Of a stretch of DNA of 40,785 bases, positions 1 through 7,510 are shown piece after piece. How positions within the stretch are numbered: the first letter of the stretch is position 1; each line of letters opens with the position of its first letter. Location: positions 1-40,785 of the forward strand of contig CAZLJD010000009.1 of assembly GCA_964559865.1 (NCBI GenBank). Direction: 5' to 3'. The notes beneath the pieces are model-generated. The model was given only the letters and a program-made list of their open reading frames with translations. It was not told the DNA's origin and made no database searches. This DNA comes from JAGHAJ01 sp964559865 [NCBI: uncultured Synergistota bacterium] (lineage in GTDB: Bacteria > Synergistota > JAGHAJ01). The position numbers were made by a program, and so were the translations under genes.

Positions 1-1339
1 TATCAATATCCTTGTAGGCAGCAGGTGCCTCTTCGGAAAGTGTGACTTTGGAGCGCGAAAGCACCTTTATGCCGGAGTGCGCTAACTCGTCCACAATTTC
101 AGAACCTTTTCTACTCCTCTTTGCTTCCCTCCTACTCATAACGCGTCCTGCACCATGACAGGTCGAGGAAAACGACTTATCTTCTGATAAGGATGTGCCA
201 ACAAGGATATAAGAGGGGGCGCCCATACTACCCGGTATTAAAACAGGTTGTCCAACCTCTCTATAATAAGGCACCACATACATAGAGCCCTTTCCAAATG
301 CCCTCGTAGCCCCTTTTCTATGCACACACAATACCTTTTCTCCATGCCTCTCGATAGATGCAAGGTTATGCGAAACATCATAAACAGTACTAACCCGAAC
401 ACCACCAAACACTTTTTGTAGAGCCTCCCTAACCATTTGAGTGATCATCTGTCTATTCGCATAAGCAAAATTAGCAGCAGCATTCATTGCATGTATATAG
501 TCCATCCCCTCTCTTGATGTAAGTAGAGCACAGGATAACTGGGCATCTGGAACAGATATACCGTATTTCCCCATCGAACCCCTCATGACCTTAATATAAT
601 CATCACATACTTGATGGCCCAACCCCCTGGAACCTGTATGAATCATTACGGTAACATCACCTTCACCCAGAGAAAATGCCCTCGCAACATCCATATCAAA
701 CACTCTATCAACTACCTGAATCTCAAGGAAATGATTCCCCGAACCGAGCGTACCTAACTGGTTCTTACCTCTCTCTTTAGCCTTTTTGCTAACAAGAGAT
801 GGGTCTGCATCTCTCATAACACCGTTGTTCTCAACCTTCAAAAGGTCTTCGTCTATTCCATATCCACTTTTAACAACCCAGCCCGCACCCCTAAGCAAAA
901 TCTCATCCAACTGCTTATAAGTGAGTTTGATCCTACCATCTCTAACAACCCCACATGGAACCACATGAAAAAGCTCCTTCAATAAAAGATCCATATGGGC
1001 AATAACATCCTTTGCAGGTACATCAATCTTAAGCAACCTCACTCCACATGCAATATCATACCCGACCCCTCCAGGAGATATAACACCACTATCCATATCC
1101 ATAGCAGCTACTCCACCTATTGGAAATCCATATCCCCAGTGGATGTCAGGCATACCTATAGAATATCCAACTATCCCCGGAAGACAAGCAACATTCGCTA
1201 CCTGCTCGTAAACCTTGTCCTTAACAAGGTTTTGTAATATATAACTATCAGCAAATATAAGACCAGGAACACGCATACACTTTTTATATCCAACAGGTAA
1301 CTCCCATTCATATTCACCTATCTGCTTAAGATTATCCAT
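1..1339 (-). CDS. rtcB: RNA-splicing ligase RtcB (C-terminus beyond window)
   Basis: RtcB joins RNA 2',3'-cyclic phosphate (or 3'-phosphate) ends to 5'-OH ends using GTP and Mn2+. About 446 codons are visible and no stop is reached before base 1, so the last few dozen residues lie outside the window. Family motifs are clear: GGVGYDIACGVR with the metal-binding Cys, GSGNHFLEIQ, HTGSRGLGHQ, VSHNLASIERH, and CHGAGRVMSRREA, which carries the His that is guanylylated in RtcB enzymes. The ATG at 1339 follows GGAGAAGGTGA at good spacing. It lies 16 nt downstream of archease, its known activator, so the pair is probably co-expressed. Identity is near certain; the physiological role (tRNA repair or other RNA repair) cannot be read from sequence. 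Confidence 0.96.
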   Translation of the reverse strand, partial: MDNLKQIGEYEWELPVGYKKCMRVPGLIFADSYILQNLVKDKVYEQVANVACLPGIVGYSIGMPDIHWGYGFPIGGVAAMDMDSGVISPGGVGYDIACGVRLLKIDVPAKDVIAHMDLLLKELFHVVPCGVVRDGRIKLTYKQLDEILLRGAGWVVKSGYGIDEDLLKVENNGVMRDADPSLVSKKAKERGKNQLGTLGSGNHFLEIQVVDRVFDMDVARAFSLGEGDVTVMIHTGSRGLGHQVCDDYIKVMRGSMGKYGISVPDAQLSCALLTSREGMDYIHAMNAAANFAYANRQMITQMVREALQKVFGGVRVSTVYDVSHNLASIERHGEKVLCVHRKGATRAFGKGSMYVVPYYREVGQPVLIPGSMGAPSYILVGTSLSEDKSFSSTCHGAGRVMSRREAKRSRKGSEIVDELAHSGIKVLSRSKVTLSEEAPAAYKDID

Positions 1340-1355
1340 AATCACTCACCTTCTC

Positions 1356-1769
1356 CTAAACATCTATAATAACCTGTGCCACCCACACAGAACCCACCTT
1401 TCTGACAAACGCACCATAATAGGTAACTGCCTTTATATAATGCCTAACCACATAGCTTTCGGGTATAACCACCGCAGAAGAACGAGAGGAAAGGCGAAAC
1501 TGTTGCCAACCATCCACACAAAAGTCACAAAGGTAATAGTGGTTTACATCAAACTCATACACCAATTCGTTTAGCCACTCCACCAGTAATTCCTCCCAGC
1601 TAAAAGAAGCAACCTCTTTAGTTACCTCCGTAACGACCCTTTCATCGGGCCTATCTCCGATAAGATGAAAAAGTCCCTCGGCACAAGAAACAAAAGCTGA
1701 ACCTATATTTTCTCCCCACCCTTTTATACCAATATCTGCAGTGTGGTCTATAATCTCAAACTTTCCCAT
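1356..1769 (-). CDS. Archease (RtcB-activating protein)
   Basis: Archease speeds guanylylation of RtcB and allows multiple turnover. The 137-residue protein has the family start with DHTADIGI at residues 8-15, which includes a metal-site Asp, and ends in an Asp-Val pair that fits the C-terminal acidic ligand. Length is normal for the family (about 140). The ATG at 1769 follows AGAGGT with 8 nt spacing and overlaps the end of the upstream glycosylase gene by 14 nt. rtcB is directly downstream, the classical archease-RtcB arrangement, which supports the assignment strongly. Confidence 0.93.
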   Translation of the reverse strand: MGKFEIIDHTADIGIKGWGENIGSAFVSCAEGLFHLIGDRPDERVVTEVTKEVASFSWEELLVEWLNELVYEFDVNHYYLCDFCVDGWQQFRLSSRSSAVVIPESYVVRHYIKAVTYYGAFVRKVGSVWVAQVIIDV

Positions 1770-2406
1770 GTTTACATACCTCTCGAATCACACAAGTATT
1801 GCACTTCGGATTTCTCTTTAAGCACACATTCTTGGCATGATGAACCACAAGTGCATGATATTCATTGTACAAAGCTACATCCCGAGGGAGATTAGACATA
1901 AACACATCTTGCACCACATCGTAATTATCACGAGTAGACACAATACCAAGCCTACTAAATATCCTTTTTGTATAACCATCCACAACAAATATGGGCTTAC
2001 CAAAGGCATAGAGTATGATAGAATCAGCTGTCTCCTTGCCTATACCGTTCACAGATAAAAGCTCTACTCTCAGCTCCTCTACACACATGTCCTCAATATC
2101 AGTCTGAATATCAGCTAACTTCGACACAAGGTTTTTCAACCTTCTTGCTTTTACGTTATAGTAGCCTGCAGGCCTTATAAGTGAAGCAATATCTTCTACT
2201 GGAAGCTGATATAACAACTCCACAGACAACACTCCTGCCCTCTTAAGGTTAGCTATCGCCTTTTCCACATTAATCCAACTGGTATTTTGCGTCAGCACCG
2301 CACCAACTATGATTTCTATCTGGGTATCACCCGGCCACCAATGCTGAGGACCATAAGCGGAGAAAAGCCTATTAAAAATCCAAAGGAGCAAAGAAGACAA
2401 ACTCAT
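1756..2406 (-). CDS. Endonuclease III-related DNA glycosylase (MagIII-like, Fe-S)
   Basis: A HhH-GPD DNA glycosylase of 216 residues. The helix-hairpin-helix is near residues 117-130, the catalytic Asp is D143 (VVDGYTKRIFSRLG), and a C-terminal 4Fe-4S loop has C195, C202, C205 and C211 in the exact C-x6-C-x2-C-x5-C spacing of endonuclease III. The position of the Schiff-base Lys in classical Nth (GVGRKTAN) is E125 here (GIGKETAD). By family knowledge this places it with endonuclease III-related or MagIII-type enzymes, likely monofunctional glycosylases for alkylated bases and not AP lyases. Its ATG shares ATGA with the birA stop. The substrate is inferred, not shown. Confidence 0.85.
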   Translation of the reverse strand: MSLSSLLLWIFNRLFSAYGPQHWWPGDTQIEIIVGAVLTQNTSWINVEKAIANLKRAGVLSVELLYQLPVEDIASLIRPAGYYNVKARRLKNLVSKLADIQTDIEDMCVEELRVELLSVNGIGKETADSIILYAFGKPIFVVDGYTKRIFSRLGIVSTRDNYDVVQDVFMSNLPRDVALYNEYHALVVHHAKNVCLKRNPKCNTCVIREVCKHGKV

Positions 2407-3194
2407 ACTCGCACCTTAGAGACCTCTCCCATCCATATCTCCCTTATAAGACCATTATCATCTTTTATCAAAAGCCCCCCCTCATCACTCAGCCCCTCTA
2501 CTATTCCCGAAACTTTCTCATTACCACTCAGTACCTCTACCCTCTTACCAACAAAACCAGACTCCTTCTCCCACATCTCCCTTATTACATGAAACCTCTT
2601 ACTCCTTACAAGAAGATACAACTCCCTAAAATTCTTGAGTATCTCAGAAAGCACTATAGCCCTAAGGAACTCCTTTCCACAAGACAATCTCATAGATGTC
2701 ATAATGTTTAACAGCTCCTGAGGTATTTCATCTCTACCGTGGTTAACATTCACACCTATACCTACTACCACATAATTGACAATATCATATTCTATTCCAG
2801 CCTCCACAAGTACACCAGAAAGCTTTTTGTCACCTACCATCACATCGTTAGGCCACTTCAACCAAACGCCATCTACACCAAGTTTACGAATTGCTCTCAT
2901 CACCGACAACCCAGCAGCTATAGTTATCTTGCCCAACTCCTGTGGGAATACAGAAGGGTATATTATAACAGAAAACCACAAGCCTCTGTAAGGTGGAGAA
3001 TACCACACTCTACCCCTTCTACCCTTGCCAGACAACTGCATCTCAGATATCACTATACTACCTTCCGGAATGAACCGTGTAGCCAGTTCCTTTGCCACCT
3101 CATTGGTAGAATCTACACTATGAAAGGGAAATACCTTTGCATTGTTAAACATGGGAATAAGACTGTAATCCAAGTTCATTATTTCATCGTTCAT
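2403..3194 (-). CDS. birA: Biotin--[acetyl-CoA-carboxylase] ligase, no HTH domain
   Basis: Biotin protein ligase attaches biotin through biotinyl-AMP to carrier lysines of carboxylases. The 263-residue protein shows the nucleotide loop GKGRRGR (57-63), KWPNDV (113-118) and the catalytic Lys region GDKKLSG (121-127), followed by a small C-terminal SH3-like domain. There is no N-terminal helix-turn-helix, so it looks like a class I enzyme that cannot act as the biotin operon repressor. The ATG at 3194 shares ATGA with the end of the UPF0182 gene. No biotin synthesis or carboxylase gene is in the window. Confidence 0.93.
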   Translation of the reverse strand: MNDEIMNLDYSLIPMFNNAKVFPFHSVDSTNEVAKELATRFIPEGSIVISEMQLSGKGRRGRVWYSPPYRGLWFSVIIYPSVFPQELGKITIAAGLSVMRAIRKLGVDGVWLKWPNDVMVGDKKLSGVLVEAGIEYDIVNYVVVGIGVNVNHGRDEIPQELLNIMTSMRLSCGKEFLRAIVLSEILKNFRELYLLVRSKRFHVIREMWEKESGFVGKRVEVLSGNEKVSGIVEGLSDEGGLLIKDDNGLIREIWMGEVSKVRV

Positions 3195-5860
3195 CTCTTC
3201 ATCCCTGCCATCTCTTTCAAAATCTCTCTGAGCTCACTCATCATCTTTCCATACACACTCCAGTCACCTTGTTTCAAGGCATCCTCTGCCCGTCTATATG
3301 TATCCCACGCCCTCTGAGAAAGAACATATATATCAGAAATACTTCCCTTACCCCCTTTAGAAGTGTAAGCACTACTCCCACCTATAAGGTTAGAAATGGC
3401 ATCGTTAAGGTCGTAATCCATCACTATAGCATTCCCATCAGAGACTATAACCCTCTTCAGTTCGGGTAACTCCCCTCTCTCCGCAATCAAGTAAAGCGGT
3501 TCTACATAAAACAACATATTATCCACAGGTATTACAAGCAAATTCCCCCTAACTACCCTTGAACCCTTTTGACTCCACAAAGTCAACTGTTGAGATATAG
3601 ATGGCGTCTGATCTATTCTGGCCTCTATCTGCATAGGCCCATACACAAGCGATTCTTTCGGGAACTTGTAGGCTATCATTTTGCCATAGTTATCAAAGTC
3701 GCAGCTTGCTGCAAGCCATGCAATCATATTATCCTTCTTAGCAGGAGTGAACGGGAGCATAACTATAAATTCTTTTTTCTTACTTGGGGGTAAATTTAGC
3801 ATTATGTAATAGGGTTCAACATACTGCTTCTCAGAGATATACAACTCATAAGGAATATTCCAGTAATCCTCTCTATTGTAGAAAACCTGCGGATCTCTCA
3901 TATGGTAAGCCCTATACATATTTGCCTGTATCCAAAATAACGAACGGGGATACCTTATATGCCTTTTCAACCCGTCAGGCATCTCGGATATACTCTTGAA
4001 CATTTTCGGAAATATCTTCATGTAAGACATTATTATTGGGTCTTTCTTATCCAGCACATAAAATGTGATATCACCATTATAAGCATCAATAATCACCTTA
4101 ACAGAGTTTCTAATATAGTTAAATTCTTCATTAAACGGTTGAGAGTATGGAAATTTATCCGTATATGTAAATGCATCTAACATCCAATACAGTTTGCCAT
4201 TGTTTATTACAATATACGGGTCATTATCATACAAAAGGAAAGGCGCAATAACTTTTACTCTCTCCTTTATATTTCTGTGTATCATTATCCTACTTTCGCT
4301 GGTAACATAGCTGGTAAGGATAAATTTTAAAGTTGAATACTTCCACATGAAAACGAGCTTATTTAACAATCCAAGTCTTATACCCCCACTCCCTCTATAA
4401 GAGGTATAAACATTCTTGTCACCCTTTGGATAGTCAAATTCTTTCGTCAAAGTATTCACTAAAACATAGTCGTTTGTCTCTTCCCCATAATACACTTCCG
4501 GTCTCGTTATCTTTAACTCCGGAAACGAAGTCTCTGGCGGTATGTTAGAGACAAAAAAGTAAGGCAAACCCTCCTCTGTGATCTTGTCAACAGGGCTTAC
4601 AACCACACCGTATCCATGTGTATACTTTAGGTGCCTATTAACCCAGGTTTGCGCTTCCGAAGGTATCTGAGATACATTGAGCTCCCTCACAGAAATTGCA
4701 ACTTGCCTAACCCTGCCAAACTCCTTAAGGTAGTATCTATCAAGATCCACAGAGTTAAAATCATAATAAAGCCTTATCTCTTGAAGCTGCTTATATGTCT
4801 GCTTCAGAGGCCTCCTGTCCCAGAGCATAACATCTGAAAGCTTTATACTCTTCTTTGGACCAAATGTAAACTTCCTTTCAACTATGCTATTGAGTCCATA
4901 CGCCAACCTTGTAAACTTTATGTTATCTTTTATATAAGGTTTCTCCTTAGATATCTCACTAGGCTCAACAACAAACTTCTGCACTATATAAGGGTAAATA
5001 CCAAGCACCACGATCGCAACTACTACAAGAAGTGCTACCCCATACAAAAGAGTCTTCAACCGCCTATGAAAGCCATAAGATAGTATAGAAACAGCCGTAA
5101 CAACACTAAACACAGCCACAATCTTGTATCCCCATAGGTTTGCGTGCACATCGGTATAACCTGCACCGAAGACTACCCCCTGTCGTGAGTACAGCAGGTC
5201 ATAACTCTTAAGCCACGACTCAACAGCTATAAGCAAAAACATGATCGCAAACAAAGCCGCCAGGTGCTTCCTCTTCTTTTCGTCTATCTCCACCCACCAC
5301 TTGACTCCTCTCTTAACGAACAGAAAACTCCCAGAAGTAGCGTAAACTACAGCAATAACTACAATCAGAAGGATATTAAGCACCAATAACGTATTAACCA
5401 GCCAACTTATGACAGGCAACTTAAAAACATAAAACGACACATCATTACCAAAAAGTGGGTCATTTACATGAAACAATGTAGAGTTGAAGAACAAAAGTAG
5501 ATTTTGCCATTCAGATAACGAGCTGAGGGCAAAGAGCAGAGCTGGTATAAGAGCTATAGTCCAAATATGTGCCCTTCTCATGCCTCTCAGTGGAGGTGCA
5601 GGCTCTGTATCACCAACAATCCTTATATGAGGGTGAACTATAAAACGATTTGCTAACACCAAATTTAGATATACTACCAGCCCTATAAACAGAAATACTG
5701 AAGAGAACAACACAAGTTTAGTAAGAAGTATCTTGATCCAAACCGAATAAAATCCCAACTTGGAGAAAAACAGCCAGTCGACATATATCGGAGTAAATAT
5801 GGAAAAAGCAACAACAATAACTAAAACAGCCAATATAATCCACACATAACCCTTTTTCAT
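3191..5860 (-). CDS. UPF0182 family large membrane protein
   Basis: An 889-residue protein of the UPF0182 (COG1615) family, whose function is unknown. About seven hydrophobic segments lie in the first 300 residues (roughly 7-27, 42-66, 97-117, 145-170, 200-220, 243-262 and 270-292). A large hydrophilic region of about 570 residues follows, probably outside the cytoplasm, rich in Tyr and Pro (for example THGYGVVVSPVDK). The start at 5860 has AAGGGG upstream and overlaps the surE stop by ATGA; birA follows by ATGA. Family assignment rests on overall architecture and characteristic stretches such as PYIKDNIKFTRLAYGL. I do not propose a function. Confidence 0.88.
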   Translation of the reverse strand: MKKGYVWIILAVLVIVVAFSIFTPIYVDWLFFSKLGFYSVWIKILLTKLVLFSSVFLFIGLVVYLNLVLANRFIVHPHIRIVGDTEPAPPLRGMRRAHIWTIALIPALLFALSSLSEWQNLLLFFNSTLFHVNDPLFGNDVSFYVFKLPVISWLVNTLLVLNILLIVVIAVVYATSGSFLFVKRGVKWWVEIDEKKRKHLAALFAIMFLLIAVESWLKSYDLLYSRQGVVFGAGYTDVHANLWGYKIVAVFSVVTAVSILSYGFHRRLKTLLYGVALLVVVAIVVLGIYPYIVQKFVVEPSEISKEKPYIKDNIKFTRLAYGLNSIVERKFTFGPKKSIKLSDVMLWDRRPLKQTYKQLQEIRLYYDFNSVDLDRYYLKEFGRVRQVAISVRELNVSQIPSEAQTWVNRHLKYTHGYGVVVSPVDKITEEGLPYFFVSNIPPETSFPELKITRPEVYYGEETNDYVLVNTLTKEFDYPKGDKNVYTSYRGSGGIRLGLLNKLVFMWKYSTLKFILTSYVTSESRIMIHRNIKERVKVIAPFLLYDNDPYIVINNGKLYWMLDAFTYTDKFPYSQPFNEEFNYIRNSVKVIIDAYNGDITFYVLDKKDPIIMSYMKIFPKMFKSISEMPDGLKRHIRYPRSLFWIQANMYRAYHMRDPQVFYNREDYWNIPYELYISEKQYVEPYYIMLNLPPSKKKEFIVMLPFTPAKKDNMIAWLAASCDFDNYGKMIAYKFPKESLVYGPMQIEARIDQTPSISQQLTLWSQKGSRVVRGNLLVIPVDNMLFYVEPLYLIAERGELPELKRVIVSDGNAIVMDYDLNDAISNLIGGSSAYTSKGGKGSISDIYVLSQRAWDTYRRAEDALKQGDWSVYGKMMSELREILKEMAGMKR

Positions 5861-6621
5861 GCAATATACCCCTTCTCCACTGACTTCTTCAGTTCATCTA
5901 ATCCGTTCAATAGAGCGTAATCTGTCGCATCGAGCTTTATGGGAGTTATAGATACAAATCCATTTCTTACTGCATACACATCCGTACCCGGTTCACCCTC
6001 ATCCTCTATTTTACCACCTATCCAATAACAATCCAACCCTCGTGGGTCTTTATACTTATGCACCTTTCCAACATAACGCCTCCTCCCCTGAGTGGTTACT
6101 TGAACACCCTTAGCATCTTGAGGAACATTTATATTCAAAAATGTCATATCTGGTAAACCCCTTTCCAGAACATGGACAACGGTTGCATGTGCAACTCTTG
6201 CAGCAATCTCAAAACTATTCCTCCCATCAGGTGCCGTAGAAACAGCCACAGAAGGAAAACCGAGTAGTGTGCCCTCCATCGCAGCTGAAACGGTACCCGA
6301 ATGAAATACATCATCTCCAAGGTTAAAGCCGTTATTCACGCCCGAAACCACTACAGACACATCCTTCACAAGTTCGTCAACAGCAAGTATAACACAATCC
6401 ATAGGTGTTCCATCTATCATCCACGCATCAATTCCATCAAAAGGAGAATGCCTCACACGTCTCACCCTCAATGGGTTCAAGAGTGTAATAGCATGGCCAG
6501 AGCCACTCCTCTCTCCATCAGGGACAACAACAGAAACATCAAAATACTTCACCAAATACCTAACCAATATCTCTAACCCTTCAGAGAATATCCCATCATC
6601 ATTAGTAACAAGCACCTTCAT
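5857..6621 (-). CDS. surE: 5'/3'-nucleotidase SurE
   Basis: SurE is a metal-dependent phosphatase that removes phosphate from nucleoside monophosphates. Motifs seen are VTNDDG with metal ligands D8 and D9, SGSGHAIT, DGTPMDCV and SGVNNGFNLGDDVFHSGTV. The chosen ATG at 6621 gives 254 residues and has AGGAGG 6 nt upstream. The frame is open to a GTG at 6636, but that GTG would place the SD inside the gene and add five residues before the conserved MKVLVTNDDG start, so it is rejected. It sits between acyP and UPF0182 (ATGA overlap). Identity is firm. Confidence 0.95.
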   Translation of the reverse strand: MKVLVTNDDGIFSEGLEILVRYLVKYFDVSVVVPDGERSGSGHAITLLNPLRVRRVRHSPFDGIDAWMIDGTPMDCVILAVDELVKDVSVVVSGVNNGFNLGDDVFHSGTVSAAMEGTLLGFPSVAVSTAPDGRNSFEIAARVAHATVVHVLERGLPDMTFLNINVPQDAKGVQVTTQGRRRYVGKVHKYKDPRGLDCYWIGGKIEDEGEPGTDVYAVRNGFVSITPIKLDATDYALLNGLDELKKSVEKGYIA

Positions 6622-6627
6622 CTGGTT

Positions 6628-6633
6628 CCTCCT
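6628..6633 (-). promoter_or_regulatory. Shine-Dalgarno site fixing the surE start
   Basis: On the minus strand these bases read AGGAGG, 6 nt before the ATG at 6621. The site overlaps the acyP stop codon (6633-6635), so surE translation is probably coupled to the end of acyP. This signal decides against the GTG at 6636. Confidence 0.8.
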
Positions 6634-6905
6634 CACTCTATGGTAAAATAACTATACATGCCTTGATAAGGCACCCACTCTTCCTTAACCTCTCTAACTC
6701 TTGCAAATCTTGGACCCTCCCTTAACCTTTCCACAAACAGGTGCAGTGCTTCCTCTTCCCCTTCAGCCACCACTTCAACACTGCCATCAGGTAAATTCCT
6801 CACCCAACCACATATCCCCAACCTATTAGCCCACTTGGAAGTAAAATACCTGTAGCCAACACCCTGCACACGACCAAATACAATTAACCTGAGGCCTTTC
6901 TTCAT
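6633..6905 (-). CDS. acyP: Acylphosphatase
   Basis: A 90-residue acylphosphatase, the usual length, which hydrolyses acyl phosphates such as carbamoyl or 1,3-bisphosphoglyceryl phosphate. The signature GRVQGVGYR (11-19) carries the phosphate-binding Arg (R19), and the catalytic Asn is N37 in WVRNLPDG. The start ATG at 6905 follows a GTGAGGTG run. Gaps to both neighbours are 11 nt. The biological substrate of small acylphosphatases is generally unclear, and this context (M50 protease and surE) does not settle it. Confidence 0.94.
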   Translation of the reverse strand: MKKGLRLIVFGRVQGVGYRYFTSKWANRLGICGWVRNLPDGSVEVVAEGEEEALHLFVERLREGPRFARVREVKEEWVPYQGMYSYFTIE

Positions 6906-6916
6906 AACACCTCACC

Positions 6917-7510
6917 CTACAAAAGAAGCATCTTCACGAAAAAGACAACAATCGGATACATAATATTATTTATAGTGCCAATTACTATCAAAAAGAGCAA
7001 GAGCAACATCCCATATCTCTCAAACCGCTCAAGCTGGTAAACAACCCTCTCCGGGAGAATGCCGTAAAGAATCTTAGAACCATCCAAAGGTGGTACAGGT
7101 ATAAGATTAAACACCATAAGAGCAAGATTTATCAAAAGACCATTAAAGAAAAACTTCCCAACCACCTCAGAGCCAAATATACCAAATCTGAGTGGGATCG
7201 CAAATATAACGGCAAGAATAAAGTTCATCAGAGGACCTGCAAGCGCAACAAGAATTATATCACGTCTGGGATTCTTAAAATTTATCGGGTCTATAGGTAC
7301 CGGCTTAGCCCATCCAAATCTGAAAAGCAATAACATCAGAGTTCCCACTATATCGAGGTGTGCAAGCGGATTGATCGTCAAACGTCCGCTCCGTGCAGGA
7401 GTTGGATCACCGAGTTTATAGGCAACCAAACCATGGGCATATTCATGAAAACTCAATGCAATAAGTACAGATGGAAAACTCAACAAGATATCTGGTAAAG
7501 ACGTTAACAT
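6917..7510 (-). CDS. Site-2 protease family (M50) membrane metalloprotease
   Basis: A 197-residue polytopic membrane protein of the small S2P/YwhC-like M50 group. The zinc motif HEYAH (H22, E23, H26) lies in the first membrane segment, and the third ligand is D143 in NLIPVPPLDG. Between them AGPLMNF and GWAKPVPID match the family. Intramembrane proteases of this type cut membrane-embedded substrates. No PDZ domain is present, so it is the minimal form. The ATG at 7510 has GAGGAG upstream and overlaps the end of the preceding fusion gene by 7 nt. The substrate is unknown. Confidence 0.92.
   Translation of the reverse strand: MLTSLPDILLSFPSVLIALSFHEYAHGLVAYKLGDPTPARSGRLTINPLAHLDIVGTLMLLLFRFGWAKPVPIDPINFKNPRRDIILVALAGPLMNFILAVIFAIPLRFGIFGSEVVGKFFFNGLLINLALMVFNLIPVPPLDGSKILYGILPERVVYQLERFERYGMLLLLFLIVIGTINNIMYPIVVFFVKMLLL

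Noticed and set aside
2739-3317. A 192-codon plus-strand frame opposite birA and the end of UPF0182
   Set aside because: Antisense shadow rich in His, Tyr and Ser without motifs; the minus-strand genes explain this DNA fully.
6622-6636. GTG at 6636 as the surE start
   Set aside because: The AGGAGG site lies downstream of that codon and serves the ATG at 6621, which matches the conserved SurE N-terminus.
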